Positions 34,780 to 47,100 of a stretch of 64,000 bases of DNA are shown one piece after another. The position numbers were made by a program, and so were the translations under genes. Position 1 is the first letter of the stretch; each line of letters opens with the position of its first letter. The DNA is from Allacma fusca (lineage: Eukaryota; Arthropoda; Collembola; Symphypleona; Sminthuridae): NCBI GenBank assembly GCA_947179485.1, contig OX359246.1, positions 16,368,001 to 16,432,000 of the forward strand, in the 5' to 3' direction. Under the pieces are notes generated by a model that saw only the letters and a list, made by a program, of their open reading frames with translations, did no database searches and was not told the DNA's origin.

Positions 34780-35345
34780 AACTTTTGTGACCTCTGGAGG
34801 TGTCGTCAGGCCAATTTTAAAATATGTCAATTAAACACTGTTTAGAAAGGAGTTTAGACCATTTAAAAAACTAAATTTGGATCAATTCAAATTTTGTACC
34901 TTGACCCTATATTAACTTTGGTGACGTCTGCACGTCACCTGGTCAGGACAATTCTAAAATATTTCAATTAAAGTGTTCAGAAATGAATTAGACCATTTAA
35001 AAAAACTAAATTTGTATCTATCCCAATTTTGTAGCTTGACACTACATTAACTTTGGTGACATCTGGACGTCACGTATTCAGGCCAATTCTAAAATGTTTC
35101 AATTCAACAGTGGTCGAAAATGAGTGTAGACCATTTTTAAAAAACTAATTTGTATCCATTCCAATTTTGTAGCTTGACCCATTATTAACTTTTGTGGCAT
35201 CTGGACGTCATGTGATCAGTCCAATTCTAAAATGTTTCAATTAAACAGTGTTCAGAAAAACATTTTCGTCATTTCAAAAAAAGTATTTTCTTGCTTATAA
35301 AATTTTGTTAGGTTGCCCCCTGTTATTTGGTGATGTTTTGAGTTC
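34780..35345. repeat. Tandem repeat, unit about 135 bp, four to five copies
   Basis: Landmarks such as TTAGACCATTTAAAAAACT, ATTAACTTTGGTGAC and AATTCTAAAATGTTTCAATT recur at spacings of about 134 to 139 bp. Copies are diverged. Each unit includes a dyad such as GACGTCTGGACGTCAC. Flanking bases to about 35470 hold further decayed copies (CCTCCGGAGGTCACC). Confidence 0.75.
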
Positions 35346-35470
35346 AAGCAGGCGGGCTAATACTCAAATGACAACTTTAAACATTAATGACGAGGTCTTT
35401 AAAGACATTTGTCTTTAAGTTTATGCTATTACCTTCTATTAACTGGCGTCCTCCGGAGGTCACCTAGGTT

Positions 35471-37750
35471 ATCGGACAATATTAAATTTAAATATTACTC
35501 GGGATATACCCAGAAGAAATCGACCTGTAAAATTTAGGGTTAATCGGTGGATATATGGCACGACAAATTATTTTACGTTGACACAGCTACCTACAAAATG
35601 TTTTTTGTAGGCAACTACTTACTGTGCGACTCAATTCCAACCATTTTTGGACCGATCGGAGACGTGCGAGATTTCTGCTGGAGTTAGCTGCGGGGGTTAT
35701 ACATTTGTTTTGAATGCTTTTAATATTTATCCAACGTAATCCAACAGCAAAAATAGTATCTGCATTGCCCGAATGCATTTTGTAGCCTTTGATATATTGA
35801 CAACGGTACTGCAAATTAACAATTCTGCAAATTCAATTTGTTTACTTTGCAAAGCTTCGGCGAGAAAGGAGAAAATCCCAAGAATCTGTATCGAAAATGA
35901 ATTCAAATTCCAGCGATGTCTTAAGAACTAATAGATTTAACCCTTTTTGAAGAAAAGCTTGGTGCCTTAAGGATTCCGTAAATTCCGGATAAGCCTGTTT
36001 TTATCGACAAGTAGCTTGGATTAAAATGCAATATCGTTAGTATTTTTAATCCGATAAACGTATTCAATAAAATTCTACATAGACTCCTTGAGAATCCTAT
36101 TACTATTCAGTTATTGTTTGTGCGAAAACTATTGAATCAGTGGCCATGCATGTTCGAAACTGTAGGGCCATTAACGGTTGATGAGGCTTGCAAATATCTA
36201 ACAACAATACTGCTATACATGCAGGATTTATTCTATCAGAATGTTGCGCTCGAGAAGTTTCGACGGCAAAGGTAGACTACATCGATAAAGCATTAGTTCA
36301 GTTGGGTTGAACTGAAGTCAGGTAAGAGTCGATAACGAACTCAATGAACATGTGAACTTAGACTTCACCAAATCGAGTGATGAGAACAGGAATTTATCAT
36401 CTAAAAATTATAATTCTGGTGTTGTAACAATGGTAGATATGGCTTTGACCACAAATTAAAATCCTGGTGACGAAGAGACCGATGTTGTCGGCAATGAAGA
36501 AACATTTTAGCAAAACAATAATTATATTCACGGCTACAAATACCCTCTTGGTGAAGGAAACAAAACAATGCCTTTATTTGGAGATTCTAATTTTGAGTTG
36601 CTTTCATCTCCCACAATTTACTGAGAAATACCACTTTCTGTTCGTGCAAATATTAAACACGCCGACAGATGAAGCTAAATTTTGACTTCTGTCATTACGC
36701 CCGAAGAGCTTGTGTTCCACCATATTTGTTACTTGCCTACAAATTACTTCAAGTGCCGAAAGTAAAAAATGCAGTGAGTATCAATTTGTGGTTTCTGCAT
36801 ATATTCGGAGTGTTTGCAAAATTTGGTGAATTTTCTAGGTGGGGAAGGAATTTTTACGGCCTTAGATCAAAGAGTTCCTGTGATTAAACCAGGTTTTCAC
36901 GTCAAGTGTATTTTCAAAACTTCATGATTTGTTTCGATATGTCGTGTTTTTTTTGAAATTTTGAAAACTGAAAAAGTAAATGCGTTGCACCATAGTCCGG
37001 GACCCAACAGGTCGTTTGCCGCTGGTCCGGTCGTAGTAAATTGTCGCGTGCAAGAGCCTGTCGTGTAACAAAATAAAAACGTGCAATTTCACAAAAGCGC
37101 TTCGCTTTAAAAATTTCCATGGTACATGAACGTCCGATCAATTTAAATCTAAGTCCGAGAAAGTGTACAATTTGAAAAATGGTTTCTGTTGCTTTTATGA
37201 GTGCGTATCTCGCTAAAAGACAACACAGTTTCTAAAGCGATTGTATGCCTATGCCAAGAGTTAAATTCGGGTTTGGTTATGCGCATATTTAATAGGAGCA
37301 GACAATGTTTTTGCAAATGTTTGTGGTCTATAATCATAATACAAATATTAAACCAACTACAATTTCACCAATAAATATGTTGTGACTGCCTAATATTGAC
37401 ACTTACTCAGGTTTTTCGAATCGCAGAAACTCGCCATAATGAAGGTAAAATCGAGCATCATATATTTGAAAGTGGTCAAAACTTGGGTGAAAAAGGTTTT
37501 GAAAAATATTTTGCAACATGGCGTAGATACACATGTTTGTTTAGAAGAAATATATTACTTACAAATTAAGTTTCATTGCAGTTTTGACAGAAAAATTCAG
37601 GAAGAAAACTAATTTAATTTCTGAAAATTAGGGGGGTCAGTGGTATTGCTTGTCCTTCCCAGACATTTTTTTAGGGGACAGTGTCCCTACTCACCCCATT
37701 ATTCCGCAGTGCCTGATTATAATGATCGACGTGTGGCTTACATCGGTCCG
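35471..37750. other. Intergenic, no gene seen
   Basis: No exon, RNA gene or element boundary that I can support. The open frames here are short and of noncoding composition. Confidence 0.4.
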
Positions 37751-37754
37751 AACT

Positions 37755-38215
37755 AGGTTGGCAACATAATTCATTTGGTTTACGGTTAAAATTTGTTTTG
37801 CTTCGGTCAATTTGTTATTTTCGTTGGTCAATTTTTTGTTTGCATCTCATAATTTTGTTTACAATGTTCATATTTGGGATGGAGTTGATCGTAATTGGTT
37901 TTTCGTCAGTCATACTTGGGTTTGCATCTGTCAAATGTTTATTTACATCGGTGCAATTTTAGCTCGCCTCGAGTGTCTTGCTTCCATAGGTTCAAATTGA
38001 GTTCCCTTCTGTCAAAATGTTTGTCCGAGTCAATAAAATTGCGGTCGCATCTGTCAAAAATATGTTCACATCGAACAAAATTAGGTTCGCATCGATCAAA
38101 ATCACAGTTACACTGGTCAAAATTAGGTACGCATTGTACAATATAACGGCCATAGCGGTCAAAATCAGTGTCACTGCAGTCAACATCATGGTCACATCGC
38201 TCTATATTAGGTTTA
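37755..38215. repeat. 21-bp minisatellite, about 22 diverged units
   Basis: Units of 21 bp resemble GGTTCGCATCGATCAAAATCA, with CATCnnTCAAAAT the best-kept part. Because 21 is a multiple of three, open frames survive on both strands and read as 7-residue repeats (IRFASIK, ITVTLVK on plus; ILTSVTV, ILIDANL on minus). These frames should not be taken as genes. Confidence 0.8.
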
Positions 38216-38721
38216 AAAAGTTTCTCACTGATTTGTATAATTCCGTACAGCTTGCATATGACAGTATAGGTAAAGACTGATGCCTTAATCTGCTAAGAAA
38301 TTTTCATTGAAATATGTGATGGACCCCTGTTGTAAGTATACGGCCATTTACTCAACATAGGAAATGCAGGAAACAATGAGGGGTTGACCCAGCCATGATT
38401 TATTTTTGACTCATTTGTTCGACCTACAGGTTTCAAAATTGGTATCTATGGACTGAATATATCCATGTTCCAGCACGAAAAATTTCGTTGCTGTGGTCAC
38501 CAAAATGTCTGCTAAATTAAATTTTTATATAGAAAAAATCTTTTCTGGTTACGCTGGCCATACGTTGGAATATACCATACGATGGGGCACAGCAATTAGT
38601 TCCGATCAAATTATTCTGATAATATTAGTGCACAAACAAGCCACAATGCTTGTAAGATTTTTATTGCGAGAATGTACTTACTTATAATGTAGAATTGAGA
38701 AAAGACCCAGACATCAGAGGA

Positions 38722-38741
38722 GGTGAGACTGCAGAAATAAT
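38722..38741 (+). promoter_or_regulatory. Conserved 20-mer upstream of peptide gene E
   Basis: Identical to the 20-mers before copies B and D, here 503 bp before the start codon. Confidence 0.4.
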
Positions 38742-39224
38742 TTTGTGCGTGCGGAATAATAGGTTGACGGCTCAATGGGTTTATTGGATTACTTAACAGA
38801 AAACATTATGTCCAATAATCTCGCCCCAAATTCCAAATGCAGGCATTTATTTCTTCTAAGTATTTTGACAGGAAATAATACCGGATATAATAATGTCGGT
38901 TCCAAGCCGCTATTCACGAGGATACACACCTATAAAGTTTCTATAGATATTTACTCTGACTCAAATCAAAACCTTACCTTTTGAACAAGCGTATCGGTGT
39001 TAAATCCATTCGAGAGCTCAATGATGCAGACAATTTTGATCATCCACGCAGTTCTTTGAGCCCTAGGCTTGCCTTGTAGGTGAAAGTATTGTCGAGCATA
39101 TGGGTTTTGGTGGACTACAAAAATCCCAGGAGTCGCTCAGTAAATCATCATTCAACTCTCAATCCTTCAATCAATCACATCTTTCAGTCTTCAGTTTTGG
39201 AATTTTCGAAAAATCTAATCTACA

Positions 39225-39496
39225 ATGGCTTTTGCTAAAGTTGCTGCTTTCCTTCTGTTCGTGGTTGTAGCCACTCTGAGTGTGTCCCAAACGGAGGCGG
39301 GATACCGTCGTCGTCACTATGGTGGATACGGACATGGGGGTGGTGGTGGTGGACACCGTGGAGGATACGGATATGGTAAGTGTTTTTATCATTTGGGGCA
39401 GTGTGAGATTTTTGAAGGATCATATTTTATGGGAATTAGTATTTTTCGGGTTTTTATTTTTATTCGAAATTTTTTGATGAATTCAAAGGCAAGTGA
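39225..39496 (+). CDS. Secreted Gly/Tyr-rich peptide precursor, copy E
   Basis: Exons 39225-39375 and 39489-39496 give 52 aa, matching copy D except Val for Ile at residue 6. The chain is signal peptide to SQTEA, then GYRRRHYGGYGHG, six Gly, and HRGGYGYGK. The terminal coding part again adds only Gly-Lys. The core promoter (CTACAAAAATCCCAG, then ATCATTCA) is present near 39114-39152. AAATAAATCC near 39626 is a probable polyadenylation signal. Confidence 0.78.
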
Positions 39497-40140
39497 GAAG
39501 CTACTCCGAATGGTTTCCTGAGGGCCTCACCGAAAAAAGCGAAGGAGGAGAGCTGGCTAAGAGTGGAAGATTTAAGGGAAGATAGCCGCAAGAGACGATG
39601 TACAATCCTATAATTTATTACACTTTAAATAAATCCTTTAGTCATCAAAATTTTAAAAGTGTAATCACAAAGTTTATTCCCTTTGGTTTGAGTTTGTCTC
39701 AACATTTAAATTAAAAGCCGTATACATAGTTTCTTATTCTCTACGTATATTCTGAAATCTTTATATGCCCCCTTCTTTTTCTGTATTTCATTAGATACCT
39801 GTGTATGTGTATAAGAATTCTGAATAAACAAAATAATTGTATTTGGAAATCTTGGAGGGCTACAAAATATTTTTGCAATAAGCATACATTGGTAATCTCG
39901 CTTCGGTAAGAGACATTTGCAGTTTGAAGTTTGAACTGTCAGCATAAATACAATGTTCATGTATTTATATATAAGTGCCCCATATATATAAGTGCAAAAA
40001 AATTTAAAGATATTCACATTTAAGCTTTCAATAATTTTTTTTTTGCGAAAAGACAACAACATTCCACAATAATTAGAGCCAAACTTATAGCTCGTTTTAC
40101 CTTATGTTGAAAGGAACTTTTAAAATAAATGGTCTCTCTA

Positions 40141-41237
40141 GTATCATAGCATAAATCCCTGCGTGTCCATTTTATTTTGTATTTTTCTAAGTTTCAAATG
40201 AATAGCTTTGCCAAGTTTCAAATGTGAGTGAAGCAAAGTCTGGATTATTTCTGGAAAAGTTTTATTTCAATAGTTCTTTTCGGAAATATTTAGAATAAAT
40301 TTATGCTGATGCTCATTTAGCACACCAACTTTATTGATGAGAAATGACCTGTGGGAAGTCTGAATTAGGGATGGCTCCAGCACTACTGCTAATTTGTTTG
40401 GCCCAGAACAGCCCTAGCACAACCAGAGACCCTAAACTAAACGTTAATAATAACGACAACGATTGTGACTATTTTTTTGAGTCCTTGCTATATACATATA
40501 AGTCAATACTATATTTACAAGCAGTTAAAATACCATGGTAACTACGTTCCATGGTTAATTCAATCCATCCCTAACGCTTTCATAGACACATAAAGTGTTC
40601 TGCATACACATAGACGCAGGGCGTCCATGCTTATTACTTGCATACACACATGTATTTACACAAACACACTTGTATTAAAAAAAATATTCTTCTCCTCTCA
40701 CTCCTCTGCCTACTTTGTTCTATAGCACATCATCGTCGAAACATGTAATTCAATGCTAAGAACTTCCATCCCAGCACCCAGCCCAGCCCCTCAGTCTTCA
40801 CAGTTTCACACACATAAGATTGACAGAATACGTATGTAATAACAAAGGCCTCCGCATGTTTTTTTTTATGTATATCCACTCAAAAACCAAAGCCTCAAAA
40901 TGCTCGTGTTACCATAACTATTTACTCATGTATTAACAGTTTACAGCTGTATAGTGAATACACATAAATCATAACAGCCAGTGCACAAACGTACAGACGA
41001 GAGACATATTAGACAGAAATTGTTTAGGTAGCATAGTAAGTAACTCAGTTCAGAAAATGAAGTCGTTCTCTCATTACCCTTCTTCGTTAAATTCACGTTT
41101 TCTCCGTTGTCCTTTAGCTTGTAGCACATGTTGAGCCATCTTTAATTAAAATTAAAGACAAGGGTATTTGCATTGTCTCCAGAATCTCTCAGCAGCTTTT
41201 TACTAAACTTTAAACACACTTCATATCGAAGGTAATA
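40141..41237. other. Intergenic, no gene seen
   Basis: AT-rich spacer between peptide copy E and the zinc-finger gene. ACACACA-rich patches occur near 40600-40700. Confidence 0.4.
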
Positions 41238-42859
41238 ATGGAGGACCCTCGGCAGTTCTTGAGTTCACCATGGAAAAGGTATCGTACTTTTTAAAAACTT
41301 CTTGCTTGACTGGAATTGTACAGAACAGTGATTACGTGCCGATCTGCATCGGTTATACATCGGTAAACGTTACCACTAGTTGTAAATGAACGGTTGACAA
41401 ATTATTTGTACATTTTGTATTAAAAATACTCATGGAGCACGTGTGTGACTTTTATTTTGAGGAAATTTATTTCCGATGCAGCATCATATTAGAAATGGTT
41501 CTCGTTTTTGGTTTTAGACCTGAAGAAGAAAGTGACAAGGAGAATGAATCTCCGGAGAATGACGTCAGCCCGCTGGATTTGTCCAATTATGATAAACCCC
41601 TTTTCCAGGAATTGGAAGAGAAATCCTGTGAAGAGGTTGAGAACGAGGAACGATGCGACCCTGTCCCTGCCAGCATCCTTGAGCAATACTACAGTAGCGA
41701 GAGCAAGGGAAAACGAGCCGTGAGTCCAGCAACCAGACCGATAGTGTCGACTTCGAGTGGTAGCAGACAGTCCTGGGTGAAGACTCCTGGTCCGAATAAT
41801 GTATTCATCCCGATAGTGAAGATCGAAGTGGATGAGCAACTCCATGGGTGTACGCTCTGCCCGATGAAATTTGAGTCCAATGAGGATCTGACATTCCATA
41901 TGCAGTTCCACAAAAGCACTCCGAAAAAGAAAGATTCGGAGGAGTCTCCGTCCATCTCGGCCGATGTGCTCACCAGTCCTCAGTCAAAATCCTGTCAGAT
42001 CACATTGTGCTTCATCTGCGGGAAGGACTGCTTCCATCAAAGTCGTCTAAGGGAACATTTACGAGTGCACACGGGAGAGAAACCCTATACCTGCAGGATT
42101 TGTAAGAAGAACTTCGGAACTTCTTCCGGTGTTCGGAGACATGAGGCCATTCATGATCAGAAACCCTGGCAATGTCCAAAGTGCAATAAGTTCTTCATGA
42201 AAGAGTTTGCTCTCAAGATACACTTCACGAAGCAGCATACTCAAAAGGATCAGATTGAGAGTGAAGAGGCTAACAATGCTGCTGCTACCGCTGGTTCTGC
42301 ATCGATGGAAAACAACATGAAGCCTTCTGATTCTAAAAATTCCGATGGAGAAGTTGAGGAAGAGCCGAAGATGATTGTGGAACCTAAATTGGAATTCCTG
42401 TCACATCGAATCGAAATCAAGAAGGATGAGATACGGAAGAGATTGCTACCGGTCTCTCACTTCCAACAGCCGTACTATCAGTGTCACCAGTGTCCGAAGA
42501 CATTCTACTCCCCGAAAATCCTCCAGCTCCACTTGCGATGTCACTCAATCAAGAAAGTCAAGGAGAAGTACCCTTGCTATTTCTGCCCCAAAGAGTTTGC
42601 TTCGAAACTCAACCTTAATAATCATACGAAGAAGAACCACGCAAACATCCGGGAGGATCAACCACGGGAGGACTTTCCGATGTATCAATGTGAGTACTGT
42701 GATAAGACCACTGCTAGCATCAAGTACTTAAAGATCCACGAAAAGCTCCACACTCAGGGACGGCCTTATTGTGAGATATGTGACCTCAACTTTGCTACTA
42801 AAGGTTGCCTCGGTCGGCATCGGCAGAAATTCCACATGGATTTCAACGGTGGTCAATAA
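41238..42859 (+). CDS. C2H2 zinc-finger protein with eight fingers, two exons
   Basis: Exon 1 (41238-41278) encodes MEDPRQFLSSPWK plus two bases. After a 239-nt intron (GTATCG to GTTTTAG), exon 2 (41518-42859) continues in phase with RPEEESDKENESPEN. The product has 460 aa. An ATG at 41432 opens the same frame but reads hydrophobic intron-like sequence, so the spliced start is preferred. C2H2 fingers lie at about 125-145, 178-198, 206-226, 233-254, 336-356, 367-388, 405-425 and 432-453; the classic TGEKPY linker is found only between fingers 2 and 3. The N-terminal region and the 255-335 linker are acidic and Ser-rich. Two four-finger blocks suggest sequence-specific DNA binding and a nuclear role. 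No KRAB, BTB or ZAD domain is seen, and I cannot name an ortholog. Confidence 0.85.
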
Positions 42860-44139
42860 AATACATTCGAAGTAGCTGAGTACATCAAGTAACATTGTTG
42901 TTTTAATAACCTTTATTTTTTAGTAGAAGTTAAGTACACATGTGTTTCCGACATTTCAAAATTTTTGCTAATTATTTTGTTAGGGAAAGTTCGTAGGGAG
43001 CCAGATATCATGCCCGACTAAAGAGTGGACGTAAGTTTCTAATAGAATTTTATTTTACAGAACTCATCGATGGAACCCTGGCAATAGGGTCAACAGAACC
43101 AAGTAAATTAGCGTATGTATGTTCTCCTCACTGTGTTATTTAATGGATGCTAAATGCTAAATCCACTCCATGTAGTTTGTAACCAGACGCGAAGCTTGTA
43201 GGAAGAAGGTTGACCTAACGTATGTAGAATATTTATTATTAAATTAGATTTGAGATTGTTACTACTATTTAGTCCCTCGCTCATATTTCAAAGTACGAAT
43301 TGTGTTTAAAAGTTGCATTAGAGTTGTATTTATTTTATGTGTAATTATTTGTTGTGTTCCTGGAATTAGTAATTATCTCGCAATAAATCCGTACGCTCAA
43401 ATTACAGCTATTTCCCATATTTTTGTGTATTATGCATCCAATCAATGTAAAGTTAAGTGATTTTAAGCAGTGTCTAAAAATCCCAGGGGCACAGAAAAAT
43501 AACGGGCCATCCTATTTTCAGACAAACAGCAACATTTCTACTTATAATTTGGGGAATTTGAAAGATGATAGTTGTATTTTTATGGGATCAAAACCAGACT
43601 GAGCTTCGTAAATTGTACTTAAAAATGCATCTAGAGGTAAAATAATCTCAATCTTTCAAGATTTAAATTGCAGTTACATTATTTGAAACAATTAGTAACC
43701 ACAATATTTGGCGTAAGTAATATAAGTAACAGAAGTAAAATAGTAATAGCACCCAGCAAAACGCAGCACAAGTCAAAATCTCTTGAAATATTTTTATGAA
43801 CACCAGAACGTACAAAGTCGACGTTCGTCATCTCCACATCTTCCTCACCTTGTACTCTTGATATTTGTTTTTCATTGGCAATTGGTGAATGATACGTTGT
43901 ACATTTTGTTGTGGGAATTTTAGGAAAATATTTACAGTCAGGTCAGATGATTTTCATTTATTTTCGATCAAACTTAATATTTCTGGAAATTCAAAACTAA
44001 ACCATTTTTCGGATTTAAATTCCTTCGACGCCAATTGGTTCTACAAACTTAAAGGCGTCTATCTTAAAAGCAGTTTCATTTGTTGAGAATTTTGGGGATT
44101 GTCCGTTGGAGTACCGACAAATTCAGTCGTTGGAGCGAT
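42860..44139. other. 3' flank of the zinc-finger gene and intergenic sequence
   Basis: CAATAAATCC near 43381 is a candidate polyadenylation signal. No exon is seen. Confidence 0.4.
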
Positions 44140-47100
44140 TTTGAGGGAGATTTGATGAGGGGGTAATTGTTGTAATTTCAATACAGGAGGCTGGTAACAA
44201 GGGTAGAATTGTTTTGAAATTTGTCTTTCATCAGTTCATGCCAGAATCCTGGTCGCTGTAGAAGAAAATTGACCATAAAACAAAAAATATTCTGTTAACA
44301 AAAACATTTTAAAATTATTCGGATCTTATGTCACATTTTCAATTCAGGTATCGGGGTTGCACCTTTTACAGGACAAAAATTAAAACATTTAGGACGAACA
44401 AGAGCACTTGAAGGAGTTTGTATTAATAATCATATTACAACAGATATAGCTTACAACATTGTTGATACTTTGTAATAAAACTACCTATACAGTATGTTGT
44501 TTTAAAAAAATGCCTATGTGATAAATCCTTATGTTATCTTAGTTAACAAATTGTCATGTTATCAAAACTTTAGTGGATTTTGAAAATGAAGTCGTTTTGA
44601 TTCGCGTATGATGGTGATGATTGATAGTTTGTACAAATATTTAATAAAATTCAAACTCGTCCCTTGTATTTTATCCACAATACACCATTCGGGTGAAGCC
44701 ATTAATGAATCAGAAGGCTAGTTCGAACCCGTCCTTCGTTTGTTACCAATTCAGGTGAATTATATGAAACCTTCTCGTAACCTTTGCGAATAAGGTCGCA
44801 AGAACCTTCCTCGGTGGAACAGTTCGGGAGAAAACAAAGTATTTATCCATTTTAATTTTTTTACGCATACGAACACGCCCAACGATTTCAACCAATAACG
44901 AACTTACCCGGGGAAGTGACCTAAAGAATGTTCACAAACATTTTGAACAAAAACGGGCGAGTTGTTTTGGAGGAAAACTGAGGGTCAAACAGAACCACGA
45001 ACCCACGGACAACACTATTTTATAAGGGCCTGACGCCGCCTTAAAAACTGCTATTCTGGATTTTAAATACAACCTGTTGCAAGTTGTATGTCTACGTAAA
45101 ATCCTTGGCATTTGTAGGTGGCATCACGCGCTGGATGAAGGTATGATTTTGTATTTTAAATTCGCAATCACCATTAATTTGTCAGAAAATTGTAAATTTG
45201 CTATTTTTAGTTAAATCTTTTATTTCAGTGAATAAATTCGAGCAAATATTTACGTGAACGTATCTACATAGGCTTCATTCTTTGACTAAGTCATCAAAAT
45301 TAGGATAAAATTCGACATGCCCTTCCTTTCTTCCAAAAATCGTTAAAAAATCATTTTAGCACTTGAACTAACCCCTATTCAAGTATGACGTCAGTAGATG
45401 TAGATAATTACTCAAATTTGCAGTAAAGCAGGGAAATTTGTTAGCAATGTTCCTAATTCAAAGACAGAAGAATCTTTGCTCACAAATATTGATAACAGAT
45501 GGAAGTACTGATGACACCGAAAAATTAACTATCTTAACATTTATAATTTTCAAACGATGTACAATACGATGACGTATTCCATCATATTCTTCAAAAAACC
45601 CACCCCATTCTTCTGACATCATCGTCATTTCCCCCCTAAACTCTCCCTATCCCTTTTTAATGATGTGAATGAAATAATGCTGCCCTATGTTATTACAGAT
45701 AGTTGCTCCTTTATACGCCCTAAATTTATTCTGGCTGTCCATCAAAGTCCAGGAATAGGTAGAACATCCCTATAGTTTATATTCTACAACAAAATAGTTA
45801 ATATCGTAACGATCATCAGTAATGCTTCCACAACAACACTCCATATTTAACACACATGGTCCATGAATACATTTAGTGCTGCAACGAGTTCCTCCCCAGT
45901 CGGAAGGATTTCATGGGCAGGCAAAAGAAACCCATATTTCCCCGTGTCTCGAAGCTCTGCACACAGGGCCAAACGTATATTGGGGAATTTCCCCAAGATC
46001 CAGTCAAGGGATCCCCCACTAGCAATATCTAGAAAAGAATAACGTCATCGATATAATTATACTCGCGTATCCAGCCATTAATCCCAAGCGTATAAGTGCA
46101 TTATAGTATGAGTAACAGCAATGGACTCATTTCTTGTTGGAACATTGGACAGCTTACAAATCGTTTCTGGTATACTTCCCCATGTATATTTGGTTCCATT
46201 AACAGTTTCCAGTGCTGCTGCCCCATTCTTAGCTACTTCCATCTATAATTCGAAAATCTCAGATTTAAACCCAGAATTTTACATTTTACTTACGAATATC
46301 TAGTGTCTGCTTTTTAATACGTAAATAATTATAGAAATCGTACGTATCGGTCGTAGTCTGGTATGTGGTCCAAGGTGTAACCCCATGGAAGAAGGAACAT
46401 TTGACCGTGACTATGAAGTGTCAAAAAGAAACTGACGTCGTTGCCGATCGTTTTGTAGTATTCTGCCAAGGAGCGAATTTCCACTTCCGAAAAAGCCGCG
46501 GTTCCAGCGTAGACATTGCTGCAGGGATCAACGGAACTTCCACCGGCTATGTATTTATAAAAATTGACATATGCAGAGTAATAGTTTGAGATAGGGAGAA
46601 TAATCTCAGAAATTTGACTGGACCACAAGCGATCCATCACTCACTCATCCAATGATCATCCCAATTACGATTAGGATCCGTTCCCACACATTCGCTGCCC
46701 TTGTTTAACGAACGAGTTTTTCTCCACGTGCGACTCTATTTTATTACAAAACTCAATGTATTTTGTTTTATATACTCCAGCGTCCATACGAAGTTTCAAA
46801 ATACCAGTGTTAGAATGGTATGTATTTGCTGGTTCAAAAATTACCTTTAATAACGTTGCTCATAGGGAGCAAATACTATTCCCTTATACATAGTTTTTAG
46901 GGACATTTTAAACCAGCGGGTGGAGTAAACGACTTAAGCCAAGACATAACCATACAGTCAAAAATTACCTCAGTGTGAGTATATACGTAACCATCAGGGT
47001 TCCCTACAGGAACAATATAAAAATCAAACTGATCCAAACGTTCCTGCAATGTCCCACATAGAAGTTCATTGATGATGTAAGTTGCAACAGCGCTGGTAAT

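Larger units (their letters stand above)
38591..40140 (+). repeat. Direct segmental duplication, copy 2 (gene E)
   Basis: Same orientation and content as 28242-29787, about 10.35 kb downstream. It includes the distal 20-mer, core promoter, peptide gene and 3' flank. Small indels distinguish the two copies. Confidence 0.85.

Noticed and set aside
34780-35345. Regularly spaced repeats considered as a CRISPR-like array
   Set aside because: The repeated unit is the whole 135 bp with gradual divergence, with no short repeat/unique spacer pattern, and the genome is eukaryotic.
37812-38280. Repetitive open frames of 60 to 87 aa on both strands
   Set aside because: They follow the 21-bp minisatellite; the unit length is a multiple of three and its consensus lacks stops, so no gene is needed.
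39171-39392. Ser/Thr/Val-rich frame antisense to peptide gene E (and the equivalent at 28828-29058)
   Set aside because: It is the shadow of Gly codons in the sense gene, found opposite each paralog, with no start, splice or family support of its own.
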